Shown: positions 10,769-18,330 of the stretch, piece by piece
Layout: every line of letters starts with the position of its first letter
Position numbering within the stretch: the stretch's first letter is position 1
Made by a program: the position numbers and the translations under genes
From: Mycobacterium sp.
Lineage (GTDB): Bacteria > Actinomycetota > Actinomycetes > Mycobacteriales > Mycobacteriaceae
Assembly: GCF_019247635.1 (NCBI RefSeq)
Contig: NZ_JAFBAR010000004.1
Coordinates: 1 to 64,000 of the forward strand
DNA: 64,000 nt
Direction: 5' to 3'
Notes under the pieces: model-generated
Seen by the model: only the letters and a program-made list of their open reading frames with translations
Told to the model about the DNA's origin: nothing
The model's database searches: none

Positions 10769-11002
10769 GTGAGCATCATGCAGATCCACATGCTTATGAC
10801 GGGGATCCCGCTACTGCTGGTCGCCATCCTGGTGGGGCTGATCTGGTCCCGCAGGGGCCCGCACCCGGCGACCTATAAGTTGTCTGAGCCCTGGACCCAT
10901 GCCCCGATCCTGTGGGCGGCCACCGACGAAGCCGTCGGCGGCGCGCACGGCCACGCAGCATCGGAGTTCACAGTCGGAGGTGGCGCCAGTGGGACGTGGT
11001 GA
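10769..11002 (+). CDS. ctaJ: Small membrane protein, probable aa3-type cytochrome oxidase subunit CtaJ
   Basis: 77 residues from GTG 10769. One N-terminal transmembrane helix ([15 protein letters not shown], about residues 12-26) is followed by a positively charged RRG and a short cytoplasmic-type tail ([19 protein letters not shown]). In M. smegmatis the gene between the HNH gene and pepN (MSMEG_4692/4693) encodes CtaJ, an accessory subunit found in the III2-IV2 respiratory supercomplex structures. Position, length and topology agree here. It overlaps the next gene by 14 nt and so is probably co-translated with it. The identification rests on locus and topology rather than on a diagnostic motif. 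Confidence 0.65.
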   Translation: MSIMQIHMLMTGIPLLLVAILVGLIWSRRGPHPATYKLSEPWTHAPILWAATDEAVGGAHGHAASEFTVGGGASGTW

Positions 11003-11456
11003 TTTAGCGACGATCGAGCACACCCACCTACCCTCGGGTTGGGTCGTCACGACTAGCGGTCGGATTTCCGGGGTCACCGAGCCCGGCGAAGTGTCCGTGC
11101 ACTACCCGTTCCCGATCAAAGACCTCGTCGCCCTGGATGACGCACTGAAGTACAGCTCGCGGGCCTCCATGACGCGGTTCGCCGTTTACCTCGGCGACCT
11201 GGGCAGCGACACCGCGGCACGCGCGCGCGAGATCCTGGCCAAGGTGCCGACACCGGACAACGCGGTGCTGCTCGCCGTCTCGCCGGACCAGTGCGCCATC
11301 GAAGTGGTCTACGGCTCACAAGTCCGCGGCCGAGGTGCCGAGTCGGCGGCGCCGCAAGGGGTGGCCGCCGCGGCGTCCTCGTTCGAGCAGGGCAATCTGA
11401 TCGGCGGTCTGATAAACGCGGTCCTCGCGATGAGTGCGGAGATTTCGCCGGCCTAG
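10989..11456 (+). CDS. Conserved protein, Rv2468c / DUF5130-like
   Basis: 155 residues from GTG 10989 ([24 protein letters not shown]). The middle region ([24 protein letters not shown], then [20 protein letters not shown]) resembles TPM-domain or DUF5130 proteins, which often act near membranes. The C-terminus is Ala/Gly-rich ([17 protein letters not shown]) and could be amphipathic. The 14-nt overlap with ctaJ suggests a link to the respiratory complex or its assembly, which is inference only. No signal peptide. Confidence 0.7.
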   Translation: MGRGDLATIEHTHLPSGWVVTTSGRISGVTEPGEVSVHYPFPIKDLVALDDALKYSSRASMTRFAVYLGDLGSDTAARAREILAKVPTPDNAVLLAVSPDQCAIEVVYGSQVRGRGAESAAPQGVAAAASSFEQGNLIGGLINAVLAMSAEISPA

Positions 11457-11557
11457 TTGTCTGCTCCGTCCTCTTGCGCGCAAAGCCAACCAGCCGTTCG
11501 GTTCCTCGTTTAGCGTTACGGTGCAACCGTTTCGAAATGACCGAGAGAGGAACCTGC

Positions 11558-12250
11558 ATGACCGCCAGCTTTCTGCCGCGCGCGGTAGCCGTGGTACGTG
11601 CCACCGCGGTGACAGTCTTCGTCGGCCTGGTCGCGTTGACCGGGGCCGGCGGTACGAGCGTGGTGCTGGCGGCGCCGGCCGCGGCGGACCCCTCCGGCAT
11701 GTACGGCGACCCGGCCAAGGCTGCCCAGTACTGGGCCGCGCAGTCGTTCAACAACAACTGCGTGCTGATGTCGGTGGCCGGCGTGGTCGGCCAGATCACC
11801 GGCCAAATGCCCAGCGAACAGCAGATCATCGAACTCGCGCAGAGCACGCCCAGCGTCGCCGCAAGCGGAACGACGGTGTACACCGATACCGAAGGAGAGG
11901 GCGTCGACACCCGCGACATCGCGGTCCTGCTGACGCACTACGGCATCCAGGCCACCACCTCCGAAGACGCCAAGGGTGAGGCCGCACTGACCGCCTTGGA
12001 GAACGCGCTCGGCTCGCACCACGCCGTGATGATCCCGGTGAGCAGCGCAACAATCTGGGAGGGCCACCATGCCCAAACAGGTGACCACGAAGTGGTGGTG
12101 ATCGGTGTGGACGCCGGCAACGGCGTCGCGCACCTCAACGACAGCGGCACCGATGACGGCCGTGACGAGCAGGTGCCCGTCGCCACCTTCATGTCAGCCT
12201 GGGGCGGCGGCGATTTCGAGATGACAGTCACCCAACAAACGGTGCAATAA
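11558..12250 (+). CDS. Secreted C39-like (papain-fold) cysteine peptidase
   Basis: 230 residues from ATG 11558, preceded at 8 nt by GAGAGAGG; an in-frame ATG at 11537 lacks a ribosome site. An N-terminal signal peptide (about residues 10-45, hydrophobic core TVFVGLVALTGAG, then APAAADP) implies Sec export. The mature part has the C39_2 layout: Cys68 in NNNCVLMSVAGV, His177 in GDHEVVVIGVD and Asp195 in HLNDSG as a likely triad. No ABC exporter or bacteriocin gene is nearby, so it is not a classical leader peptidase. I know of no H37Rv gene at this position. Lies 5 nt before the HExxH gene. Confidence 0.75.
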   Translation: MTASFLPRAVAVVRATAVTVFVGLVALTGAGGTSVVLAAPAAADPSGMYGDPAKAAQYWAAQSFNNNCVLMSVAGVVGQITGQMPSEQQIIELAQSTPSVAASGTTVYTDTEGEGVDTRDIAVLLTHYGIQATTSEDAKGEAALTALENALGSHHAVMIPVSSATIWEGHHAQTGDHEVVVIGVDAGNGVAHLNDSGTDDGRDEQVPVATFMSAWGGGDFEMTVTQQTVQ

Positions 12251-12255
12251 CCGCG

Positions 12256-13023
12256 TTGGGTCGCCGGGCCATGTGGTTGCGAAACGTCGAACGTCAGGGC
12301 GTGCCAGCAGAAGTCGTCTCCGAGATCGGCGAACGGCACGGCATCACCGCGGAGAACATCAAACTTCTCGAGGAACTCGAGGAAATCAAAGACCCGCACG
12401 GCAAGTCGTTCTTCCTGCTTGCGCCGGGCCTCAGCGGGGACGACGCGCGTCGGGCGACGGTGCTGACGTACGTCGTCAACGCCGGCACCGGCTACGACAA
12501 GGCCGGCGATCAGCCGGGGATTGCCAACGATTTCCCGGATACGCCCTACTCGGCGGCCGAGGTGCAGCGCATCATCGACAGGCAGACCGCGAACCGCTGG
12601 AGCTACGACCAGGATGTCGGATTCGTCCTGGCCCACGGCGGGCGACTCGTCACGACCCCGAACGGAATGCTCATGGGTGTCGCCGGCAATCGGATTTTGC
12701 GCATGTTCAGCGCGCAGGGTGGTACCGCGTGGGGTGACATCTTCATGGTCAACATCCGCAGCGCCGATCCCGCGGAGATGCTGCGCCTGATCGTGAAGTC
12801 CGGTCACGCCTGGTACGCCGGGCGCGACGGCAGGCCCGTGGAGACCGACCTCGCCCTGGATCGGGTTCTGCACCACGAGGAGCGCCACTCCCGGCAATGG
12901 GCCGTCAGGGGTCATGCGCGGATGGTTGCCGACTACGGGTGGGAGATGTTGCGCGAGAGGGTGTTTCGCAAGACGAACAGGCTTGAAGAGGACGCCGGCT
13001 TGTCCGATGGCGGCTATGTCTGA
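12256..13023 (+). CDS. Unknown protein with an HExxH zincin-like motif
   Basis: 255 residues from TTG 12256, or 250 from ATG 12271. No signal peptide. The C-terminal quarter carries LHHEERHSRQWAVRGHARM: His207-Glu208-x-x-His211 has the zinc-protease spacing and is followed by a QW pair and a Gly, reminiscent of peptidase-like families that keep HExRH..QW. The N-terminal 120 residues are charged and helical, and the middle (GNRILRMFSAQGGTAWGDIF) is beta-rich. It starts 5 nt after the C39-like gene, so the two are probably one operon, and it ends inside the 3' end of convergent pepN (10-nt overlap). Function unknown; zinc binding is inferred. Confidence 0.6.
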   Translation: MGRRAMWLRNVERQGVPAEVVSEIGERHGITAENIKLLEELEEIKDPHGKSFFLLAPGLSGDDARRATVLTYVVNAGTGYDKAGDQPGIANDFPDTPYSAAEVQRIIDRQTANRWSYDQDVGFVLAHGGRLVTTPNGMLMGVAGNRILRMFSAQGGTAWGDIFMVNIRSADPAEMLRLIVKSGHAWYAGRDGRPVETDLALDRVLHHEERHSRQWAVRGHARMVADYGWEMLRERVFRKTNRLEEDAGLSDGGYV

Positions 13024-15638
13024 TCCGGGGTTTGATCGGGGGTTTGATCCGGGGTTTGATCCGCGTCGAACCGCCGCGCGCGCAACGAACGCTTCACCCC
13101 CGCTTGGCCTTCGAGAACCAGTCGGCGCAATGCCGATGGCACTGCCGGATCGCGCAGAAACTCGTCGGCGGCGGCAATGCCCTCCTCGCTGATATCCGAG
13201 TATGGGTACAGGCCGATCACCACCGTTTGCGCGACTTCGCTAGATCGCCGCTCCCAAACCCCTTGTATCACTTGGAAATAACGTGCAGTGAACGGCTTGA
13301 GCAGCTCAGCTTGCCCCGGCGCGGCTATGCCGGCGATGATCGAGCGGCTGGAGATATTGGCCAAGGTGTCGTCCTCGACCACCCTGGTGAACGCTTGGTC
13401 CTTGACGTCGAATTGCGGTCGTGCCGCCGCGGCCTGGGCGCCGTGCCGCTTGCCGGCTGCGGTCGGGTCGCGTTGCACCTCGGCGTCGATCTTGGGCGTC
13501 TTCGGTCCGTCGGCGTCGATTGCCCCGGCGGTCGCCAGTGCCGTCACGATGCGCCAGCGCAGGTCGGTGTCGATCTCGATGCCCGCCAACCCCTGCGCGG
13601 CAGGGTCACCGTCCAGCACGGCCGCCAACGTCTCGACATGCCGCGGCGACAACACCGACGTGCACAGGGCGTTGACGTAGGCCAGCTGATGGTCCGAACC
13701 CGGCTGGGCGTCGCGGGCCGATTCCAGTAGCCGATCGGCGAATTGCGGCCAGCCGTGCTCGCGAGCCCAGGCTGGCTCGGCATAAGAAGCCAGTGCCGTC
13801 TGCGCCTGCATCAACAGCCGTTGCAATACCCCGACCTCCGTTTCGCCGTGCACGCCGCCCGACACCAGCGCGACGAAATCGCGGCCGCGCAGCTCGGCGT
13901 CGCGGGTCATCTCCCAGGCAGCCGACCACACCAACGAGCGCGGCAGCGGCTCGGCAATGTCGGCGATGCGCCTCAGTGCGGTCTGCAGCGACTGGGCGTC
14001 GAGCCGCAGCGAGCAGTAGGTCAGGTCGTCGTCGTTGACCAGGATCAGTTTGCCACGCGAAACACCAACCAGCGCAGGAACATCCGTGACGGACCCGTCG
14101 ACGTCGAGTTCTTCGCGACGCAGGCGTACCAAGCGGCCGGACCCGTCGGAAGGATCCTCGTCGTAGATTCCGATGGCCAGCCGGTGTACGCGCGTCTCGC
14201 CCTTGCCCGGCTCGGCACCGCTCTGCGTCACGGCGAACCGGGTAAACTTGCCGTCGCCGTCCACGTCAAAATCCGGCCGAAGTGTGTTCAGCCCAGTGGT
14301 TTTCAGCCACTGCTGACCCCAATTCGACAGGTCGCGGCCGGACGCTTTCTCCAGCGCTGAGAGCAGATCGTCGAACGTCGCGTTGGCGAAGGCGTGGGCG
14401 CGGAAGTAGTCGCGCAATCCGGCCAGGAAGTGGTCCAGGCCGACATAGGCGACCAACTGCTTGAGCACCGAGGCGCCCTTGGCGTAGGTGATGCCGTCGA
14501 AGTTGACTTCGACCGCGGCCAGGTCAGGGATCTCGGCCGCGATCGGATGCGTCGACGGCAGCTGGTCCTGGCGGTAAGCCCAGGACTTTTCCACCGTCGC
14601 GAACGTCGTCCACGCCTCGGTGAATTCGGTTGCCTCGCTTTGGCACAGCACCGAGGCGAAGGTGGCGAAGGATTCGTTCAGCCACAGGTCGTCCCACCAG
14701 GTCATGGTGACCAGGTCGCCAAACCACATGTGTGCCATCTCGTGCAGCACAGTCTCGGCGCGGCGCTCGTAGGAGGCTCGGGTGACCTTGCTCCGGAAGA
14801 CGTAGTCCTCCAAGAACGTCACCGCTCCGGCGTTTTCCATTGCGCCGGCGTTGAATTCGGGTACGAACAGCTGGTCGTACTTGCCGAACGCATACGGTGA
14901 CCCAAAGTTCTTGTGGTAGAAGCCGAATCCCTGCTTGGTCTGGGTGAACAGCCGCTCGGCGTCCATGTGCTCGGCCAGCGAGGCACGACAGTAGATGCCC
15001 AGCGGTATCTCGCCGTGTTCATCGCTGTAGGTGTCCTCCCAGACGGCGTAGGGTCCGGCGATCAGGGCCACCAAATAGGTGCTCATCCGCGGCGTGGTGG
15101 CAAAGGTGTGCACCCCGTCGGTGATATCGGTGGTGGCGCCGTTGGAGACCACCTTCCAGTGCCCCGGCGCGGTCACCCGGACGTCGAACGTCGCTTTGAG
15201 ATCGGGCTGGTCGAAGCAGGTGAACATGCGTTTGGCGTCGGCGGTCTCGAATTGGGAGTACAGGTAGGTCTCGCCGTCCACCGGGTCGACGAAGTGATGC
15301 AGACCCTCGCCGGTGTTGGAATAGCGGCAGTCGGCGTCGACGACCAGGACGTTGCGGTCGGCCAGCCCACGCAGCGGGATCCCGGTCGACTCGTCGTATT
15401 CGGACACATCGAGATCGCGGCCGTTGAGCGTGGCGCTGTGAATCCTGTCCGCGGCGAGGTCGATGACCGTGTCGGCACCGCCCAGGGCGTCGAAAGTCAC
15501 CTTGGTAGTGGAGCGGAACGTCCCTTCGCTCGGGTCGCCGTTGCCGTCGGTGAGGTCGAGGCTGATCTGGTAGCTGTCGACGGTGACCAAGGTTGCGCGT
15601 TCGACGGCCTGGTCCCGGGTCAGGTTAGGAAGAGCCAT
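13014..15638 (-). CDS. pepN: Aminopeptidase N (M1 family)
   Basis: 874 residues, M1 gluzincin. The exopeptidase motif GAMEN is followed by the zinc site HEMAHMWFGDLVT and, 18 residues on, NESFA with the third ligand Glu. The C-terminal ERAP1-like helical domain is complete. Removes N-terminal residues from peptides in the cytosol; no signal sequence. Orthologue of Rv2467 (861 residues), slightly longer because of a C-terminal run of (DQTP)n encoded by a 12-bp tandem repeat. Converges with and overlaps the HExxH gene by 10 nt. Starts MALPNLTRDQAVERA at 15638, just beside the 56-bp repeats. Confidence 0.95.
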   Translation of the reverse strand: MALPNLTRDQAVERATLVTVDSYQISLDLTDGNGDPSEGTFRSTTKVTFDALGGADTVIDLAADRIHSATLNGRDLDVSEYDESTGIPLRGLADRNVLVVDADCRYSNTGEGLHHFVDPVDGETYLYSQFETADAKRMFTCFDQPDLKATFDVRVTAPGHWKVVSNGATTDITDGVHTFATTPRMSTYLVALIAGPYAVWEDTYSDEHGEIPLGIYCRASLAEHMDAERLFTQTKQGFGFYHKNFGSPYAFGKYDQLFVPEFNAGAMENAGAVTFLEDYVFRSKVTRASYERRAETVLHEMAHMWFGDLVTMTWWDDLWLNESFATFASVLCQSEATEFTEAWTTFATVEKSWAYRQDQLPSTHPIAAEIPDLAAVEVNFDGITYAKGASVLKQLVAYVGLDHFLAGLRDYFRAHAFANATFDDLLSALEKASGRDLSNWGQQWLKTTGLNTLRPDFDVDGDGKFTRFAVTQSGAEPGKGETRVHRLAIGIYDEDPSDGSGRLVRLRREELDVDGSVTDVPALVGVSRGKLILVNDDDLTYCSLRLDAQSLQTALRRIADIAEPLPRSLVWSAAWEMTRDAELRGRDFVALVSGGVHGETEVGVLQRLLMQAQTALASYAEPAWAREHGWPQFADRLLESARDAQPGSDHQLAYVNALCTSVLSPRHVETLAAVLDGDPAAQGLAGIEIDTDLRWRIVTALATAGAIDADGPKTPKIDAEVQRDPTAAGKRHGAQAAAARPQFDVKDQAFTRVVEDDTLANISSRSIIAGIAAPGQAELLKPFTARYFQVIQGVWERRSSEVAQTVVIGLYPYSDISEEGIAAADEFLRDPAVPSALRRLVLEGQAGVKRSLRARRFDADQTPDQTPDQTPDQT
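13022..13065 (+). repeat. 12-bp tandem repeat in the 3' end of pepN
   Basis: Nearly four copies of GATCCGGGGTTT (one with a C-to-G change) code on the minus strand for the terminal DQTPDQTPDQTPDQT of PepN. The copy number is likely variable between strains, changing only the length of a disordered tail. Confidence 0.85.
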
Positions 15639-15650
15639 CCGTCCAACCTA

Positions 15651-15815
15651 ATGGCGATCGCGAGCGCGGCGTAGCCGGGCGAAGCGGGTCGCCATTGTCC
15701 AGCCCCGTGGCGATCGCGAGCGCGGCGTAGCCGGGCGAAGTGGGTCGCCATCGTCCAGCCCCGTGGCGATCGCGAGCGCGGCGTAGCCGGGCGAAGCGGG
15801 TCGCCATCGTCCAAC
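15651..15815. repeat. 56-bp tandem repeat, three copies (MIRU/VNTR-like)
   Basis: The unit starting CGATCGCGAGCGCGGCGTAG begins at 15655, 15711 and 15767, a constant 56-bp period. The three copies are nearly identical, with single-base changes such as AAGCGGG/AAGTGGG and CATTGTCC/CATCGTCC. It lies in the divergent gap between pepN and the DsbA-like gene. Length, composition (GCCGGGCGAAGCGGGTCGCC) and intergenic position fit mycobacterial interspersed repetitive units used in VNTR typing. Confidence 0.85.
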
Positions 15816-15901
15816 TCGCGCGTGACCGGGAACATAGGCGCGGCGGCTACGGTTGTGCCCATCGGTGTTGCGACCGAATCTGACTCCGAGAGGACCCGTG
15901 A

Positions 15902-16513
15902 ATGCCTGACAAGTCTGTGGCCGATTTCTGGTTCGATCCGCTGTGTCCGTGGTGCTGGATAACCTCGCGCTGGATTCTCGAGGTGGAAAAGGTTCGCGAC
16001 ATCGACGTGAACTTCCACGTCATGAGCCTTGCGGTGCTCAACGAAAACCGCGAGGACCTGCCGGAGCAATATCGCGAAAACCTCAAGCGGGCGTGGGGCC
16101 CGGTGCGAGTTGCGATCGCCGCCGAACAGGCGCACGGCTCCGAGGTGCTTGCGCCGCTGTACACCGCGATGGGCACCCGGATTCACAACGAGGGCAACAA
16201 AGACCTTGACGACGTCATCAAGCTCTCGCTGGCCGACGCCGGCCTGCCCGCAGAACTGGCCGAGGCCGCGACCAGTGACGCCTACGACGAAGCTGTGCGC
16301 AAGAGCCACCACGCCGGAATGGACGCTGTCGGCGACGACGTCGGGACGCCGACCATCCACGTCAACGGCGTGGCGTTCTTCGGCCCGGTGCTCTCGAAGA
16401 TTCCGCGCGGCGAGGAGGCCGGCAAGCTCTGGGACGCCTCGGTGACCTTCGCGGCCTACCCGCACTTCTTCGAACTCAAGCGGACCCGCACCGAGCCGCC
16501 GCAGTTCGACTAG
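15902..16513 (+). CDS. Mycothiol-dependent DsbA/FrnE-type reductase (Rv2466c-like)
   Basis: 203 residues from ATG 15902, with GAGAGGA about 9 nt upstream. A thioredoxin-fold DsbA-family protein: [16 protein letters not shown] holds the CPWC active site at residues 15-18, followed by a helical insertion and the cis-Pro region GTPTIHVNG. No signal peptide, so cytosolic. The M. tuberculosis orthologue is reduced by mycothiol/mycoredoxin, is SigH-controlled and activates the prodrug TP053 (established knowledge). Followed by a strong hairpin before rpiB. Confidence 0.92.
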   Translation: MPDKSVADFWFDPLCPWCWITSRWILEVEKVRDIDVNFHVMSLAVLNENREDLPEQYRENLKRAWGPVRVAIAAEQAHGSEVLAPLYTAMGTRIHNEGNKDLDDVIKLSLADAGLPAELAEAATSDAYDEAVRKSHHAGMDAVGDDVGTPTIHVNGVAFFGPVLSKIPRGEEAGKLWDASVTFAAYPHFFELKRTRTEPPQFD

Positions 16514-16520
16514 CCAGCGT

Positions 16521-16576
16521 CGAGTGTGAATCTCACGACGCGACACGCCGTTGACGCGTCGTGAGGTTCACTCTCG
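16521..16576 (+). terminator. Long intergenic hairpin (TRIT-like) after the DsbA-like gene
   Basis: Arms 16521-16542 and 16555-16576 are 22 nt each and pair at 20 positions, with a 12-nt loop. The outer arm CGAGTGTGAA / TTCACTCTCG resembles three other hairpins in the window (40702, 49637, 53175). There is no U-run, as is common for mycobacterial terminators. Confidence 0.7.
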
Positions 16577-16605
16577 GTGGGGGTGCGGTGAAGGCGTCGG
16601 GCACA

Positions 16606-17094
16606 ATGTCGGGCATGCGCGTCTACCTGGGGTCCGATCACGCCGGATTCGAGCTCAAGCAACACATCATCGAACACCTGACGAAAACCGGGCACGAGCC
16701 GATCGACTGCGGCGCCCTCACCTACGACGCCGAAGACGACTACCCGGCATTTTGCATTGCCGCGGCGGCGCGGACGGTGGCCGACCCCGACAGCCTGGGC
16801 ATCGTGTTGGGCGGCTCGGGCAACGGCGAGCAGATCGCGGCCAATAAGGTGCCCGGGGTGCGCTGCGCGCTGGCGTGGAGCGTCGAGACCGCGACGCTGG
16901 CCCGCGAACACAACAACGCGCAACTGATCGGAATCGGCGGCCGGATGCACACGGTCGAGGAGGCGCTGTCTTTCGTCGACGCGTTCGTCAACACGCCGTT
17001 CTCGAAAGCCGAACGCCACCAACGGCGTATCGACATCCTCGCGGAGTACGAACGCACCCACGTCGCGCCGCCGGTGCCCGGCGCGCACCCGTAA
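16606..17094 (+). CDS. rpiB: Ribose-5-phosphate isomerase B
   Basis: 162 residues from ATG 16606 (MSGMRVYLGSDHAGFELK), the same length and start as Rv2465c; the in-frame upstream GTG at 16561 lies in the hairpin arm and is rejected. RpiB family: SDHAGFELK binds substrate phosphate, and GGSGNGEQIAANK is the active-site loop. Mycobacterial enzymes use a Glu in place of the catalytic Cys of E. coli RpiB, and here too the loop GIVLGGSGNGE lacks Cys. Interconverts ribulose-5-phosphate and ribose-5-phosphate in the pentose phosphate pathway. The GTG of nei2 follows 4 nt after the stop. Confidence 0.96.
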   Translation: MSGMRVYLGSDHAGFELKQHIIEHLTKTGHEPIDCGALTYDAEDDYPAFCIAAAARTVADPDSLGIVLGGSGNGEQIAANKVPGVRCALAWSVETATLAREHNNAQLIGIGGRMHTVEEALSFVDAFVNTPFSKAERHQRRIDILAEYERTHVAPPVPGAHP

Positions 17095-17097
17095 GCC

Positions 17098-17905
17098 GTG
17101 CCCGAAGGGCACACCCTGCACCGGCTGGCCCGGTTGCACCAGCGGCGGTTTCGCCGGTGCGCCCGTGGCGGTCTCCAGTCCGCAGGGCCGATTCGCCAGT
17201 TCGGCGGCCGTCGTGGACGGCCGGGTGTTGCGGCGCACCAGCGTGTGGGGCAAGCACTTGTTTCACCACTACGACTCCGGCCCGATCGTGCACGTGCATC
17301 TCGGTCTGTACGGCACGTTCACCGAATGGGAACGTCCGGCCGGCGGTGTGCTACCCGAACCGGTGGGGCAGGTGCGGATGCGCGTGGTGGGCGCCGAATA
17401 TGGCACCGACCTGCGCGGCCCGACGGTATGTGAGCTGATCGACGAGGGGCAGGTCGCCGACGTGGTGGCCAGGCTCGGGCCCGACCCATTGCGCAGGGAC
17501 GCCGACCCGTCGTGGACCTGGACCCGGATCAGCAAGTCCCGCAGGCCAATTGGCGCACTGCTGATGGACCAGACCGTCATCGCCGGGGTGGGCAACGTCT
17601 ACCGCAGCGAGTTGCTGTATCGCCACCGCATCGACCCCTACCGGCCCGGTCTGCAGATCAGCGAGGCGGAGTTCGACGCGGCATGGACCGATCTGGTCGC
17701 GCTGATGAAGGTCGGTCTGCGCCGCGGCAAGATCATCGTGGTGCGCCCCGAACACGACCACGGCCCGCCGTCGTACCGGCAGGGCCGGCCCCGTACCTAT
17801 GTCTATCGCCGCGCCGGCGAGGCGTGCCGCGTATGCGGAACAACGATCAGCACCGCGGTGCTCGAGGGTCGAAATGTGTTCTGGTGTGGCGTTTGTCAAA
17901 CATAA
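17098..17905 (+). pseudogene. nei2: Fpg/Nei-family DNA glycosylase Nei2, frameshifted near the N-terminus
   Basis: The gene starts GTG 17098, giving MPEGHTLHRLARLHQRRF, the correct Nei N-terminus whose Pro2 and Glu3 are the catalytic residues. After TTT at 17149-17151 the frame is lost. The remaining 246 residues, to 17905, are intact one frame over, beginning AGAPVAVSSPQGRF. One extra T in the TTT run restores everything if removed. The rest includes the H2TH region (GALLMDQTVIAGVGNVYRSELL) and the zinc finger CRVCG..CGVC. A protein begun at the internal GTG 17165 would lack Pro2/Glu3 and be inactive. Either a real null allele or a sequencing error. Orthologue of Rv2464c. Confidence 0.88.
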
Positions 17906-18020
17906 CAATCCTGAGCATGCGTCAAATAAGCTTCACCGCAAGCTAATTGGCAGGAAACCTACAGGGTGAAACGCCGGCATTCCGGGATCTGACACAGCTT
18001 CGTCGGGTAACAGTGGGTGT

Positions 18021-18305
18021 ATGCGAATCATTCCACGTTTAGCCGCAACGACTTTCGCGATAGCAGCCGCCCTGGGGATTGCCGGCGTGGGTGCCGGCGA
18101 CGCTCAGGCGCAACCAGGCCCGTTTGCGCAATACCACTGGTGCCCGGGTCAGTTCTGGGACCCGGGGTGGGGCTCGAACTGGGACGGCAACAACTGCCAC
18201 GACGATCACCACCGCGACATTGACGGCTACAACCACAGCCGTGACTGGGGTCAGCCCGGCTGGCAGGGTGGGTCGGGACCGCCGCAGCAGCCGTGGCAGC
18301 GGTGA
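18021..18305 (+). CDS. Small secreted Trp/His/Gly-rich protein
   Basis: 94 residues with a clear signal peptide (MRIIPRLAATTFAIAAALGIAGVGAGDAQA, cleavage near residue 30). The mature about 64 residues are rich in W, H, D and G (CPGQFWDPGWGSNWDGNNCHDDHHRD), with two Cys that could form a disulfide and a His/Asp cluster that could bind metal. Similar short exported proteins are common in mycobacteria, but no function is known to me. Convergent with lipP, with a hairpin in the 20-nt gap. Confidence 0.75.
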   Translation: MRIIPRLAATTFAIAAALGIAGVGAGDAQAQPGPFAQYHWCPGQFWDPGWGSNWDGNNCHDDHHRDIDGYNHSRDWGQPGWQGGSGPPQQPWQR

Positions 18306-18308
18306 TCG

Positions 18309-18330
18309 ACTGACCGCAGGCCCGGTCAGT
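18309..18330. terminator. Bidirectional hairpin between the small secreted gene and lipP
   Basis: Perfect 8-bp inverted repeat ACTGACCG / CGGTCAGT with a 6-nt loop, overlapping the lipP stop codon (18326-18328 on the plus strand). The position between convergent genes suggests termination in both directions. Confidence 0.65.

Noticed and set aside
15620..16546. 308-codon minus-strand frame covering the 56-bp repeats and the DsbA-like gene
   Set aside because: It is the antisense of a well-supported gene (CPWC protein) and runs through tandem repeats; low-complexity product with no domain.
16561..16605. Upstream GTG start for rpiB
   Set aside because: It lies within the arm of the TRIT-like hairpin and adds 15 residues absent from orthologues.
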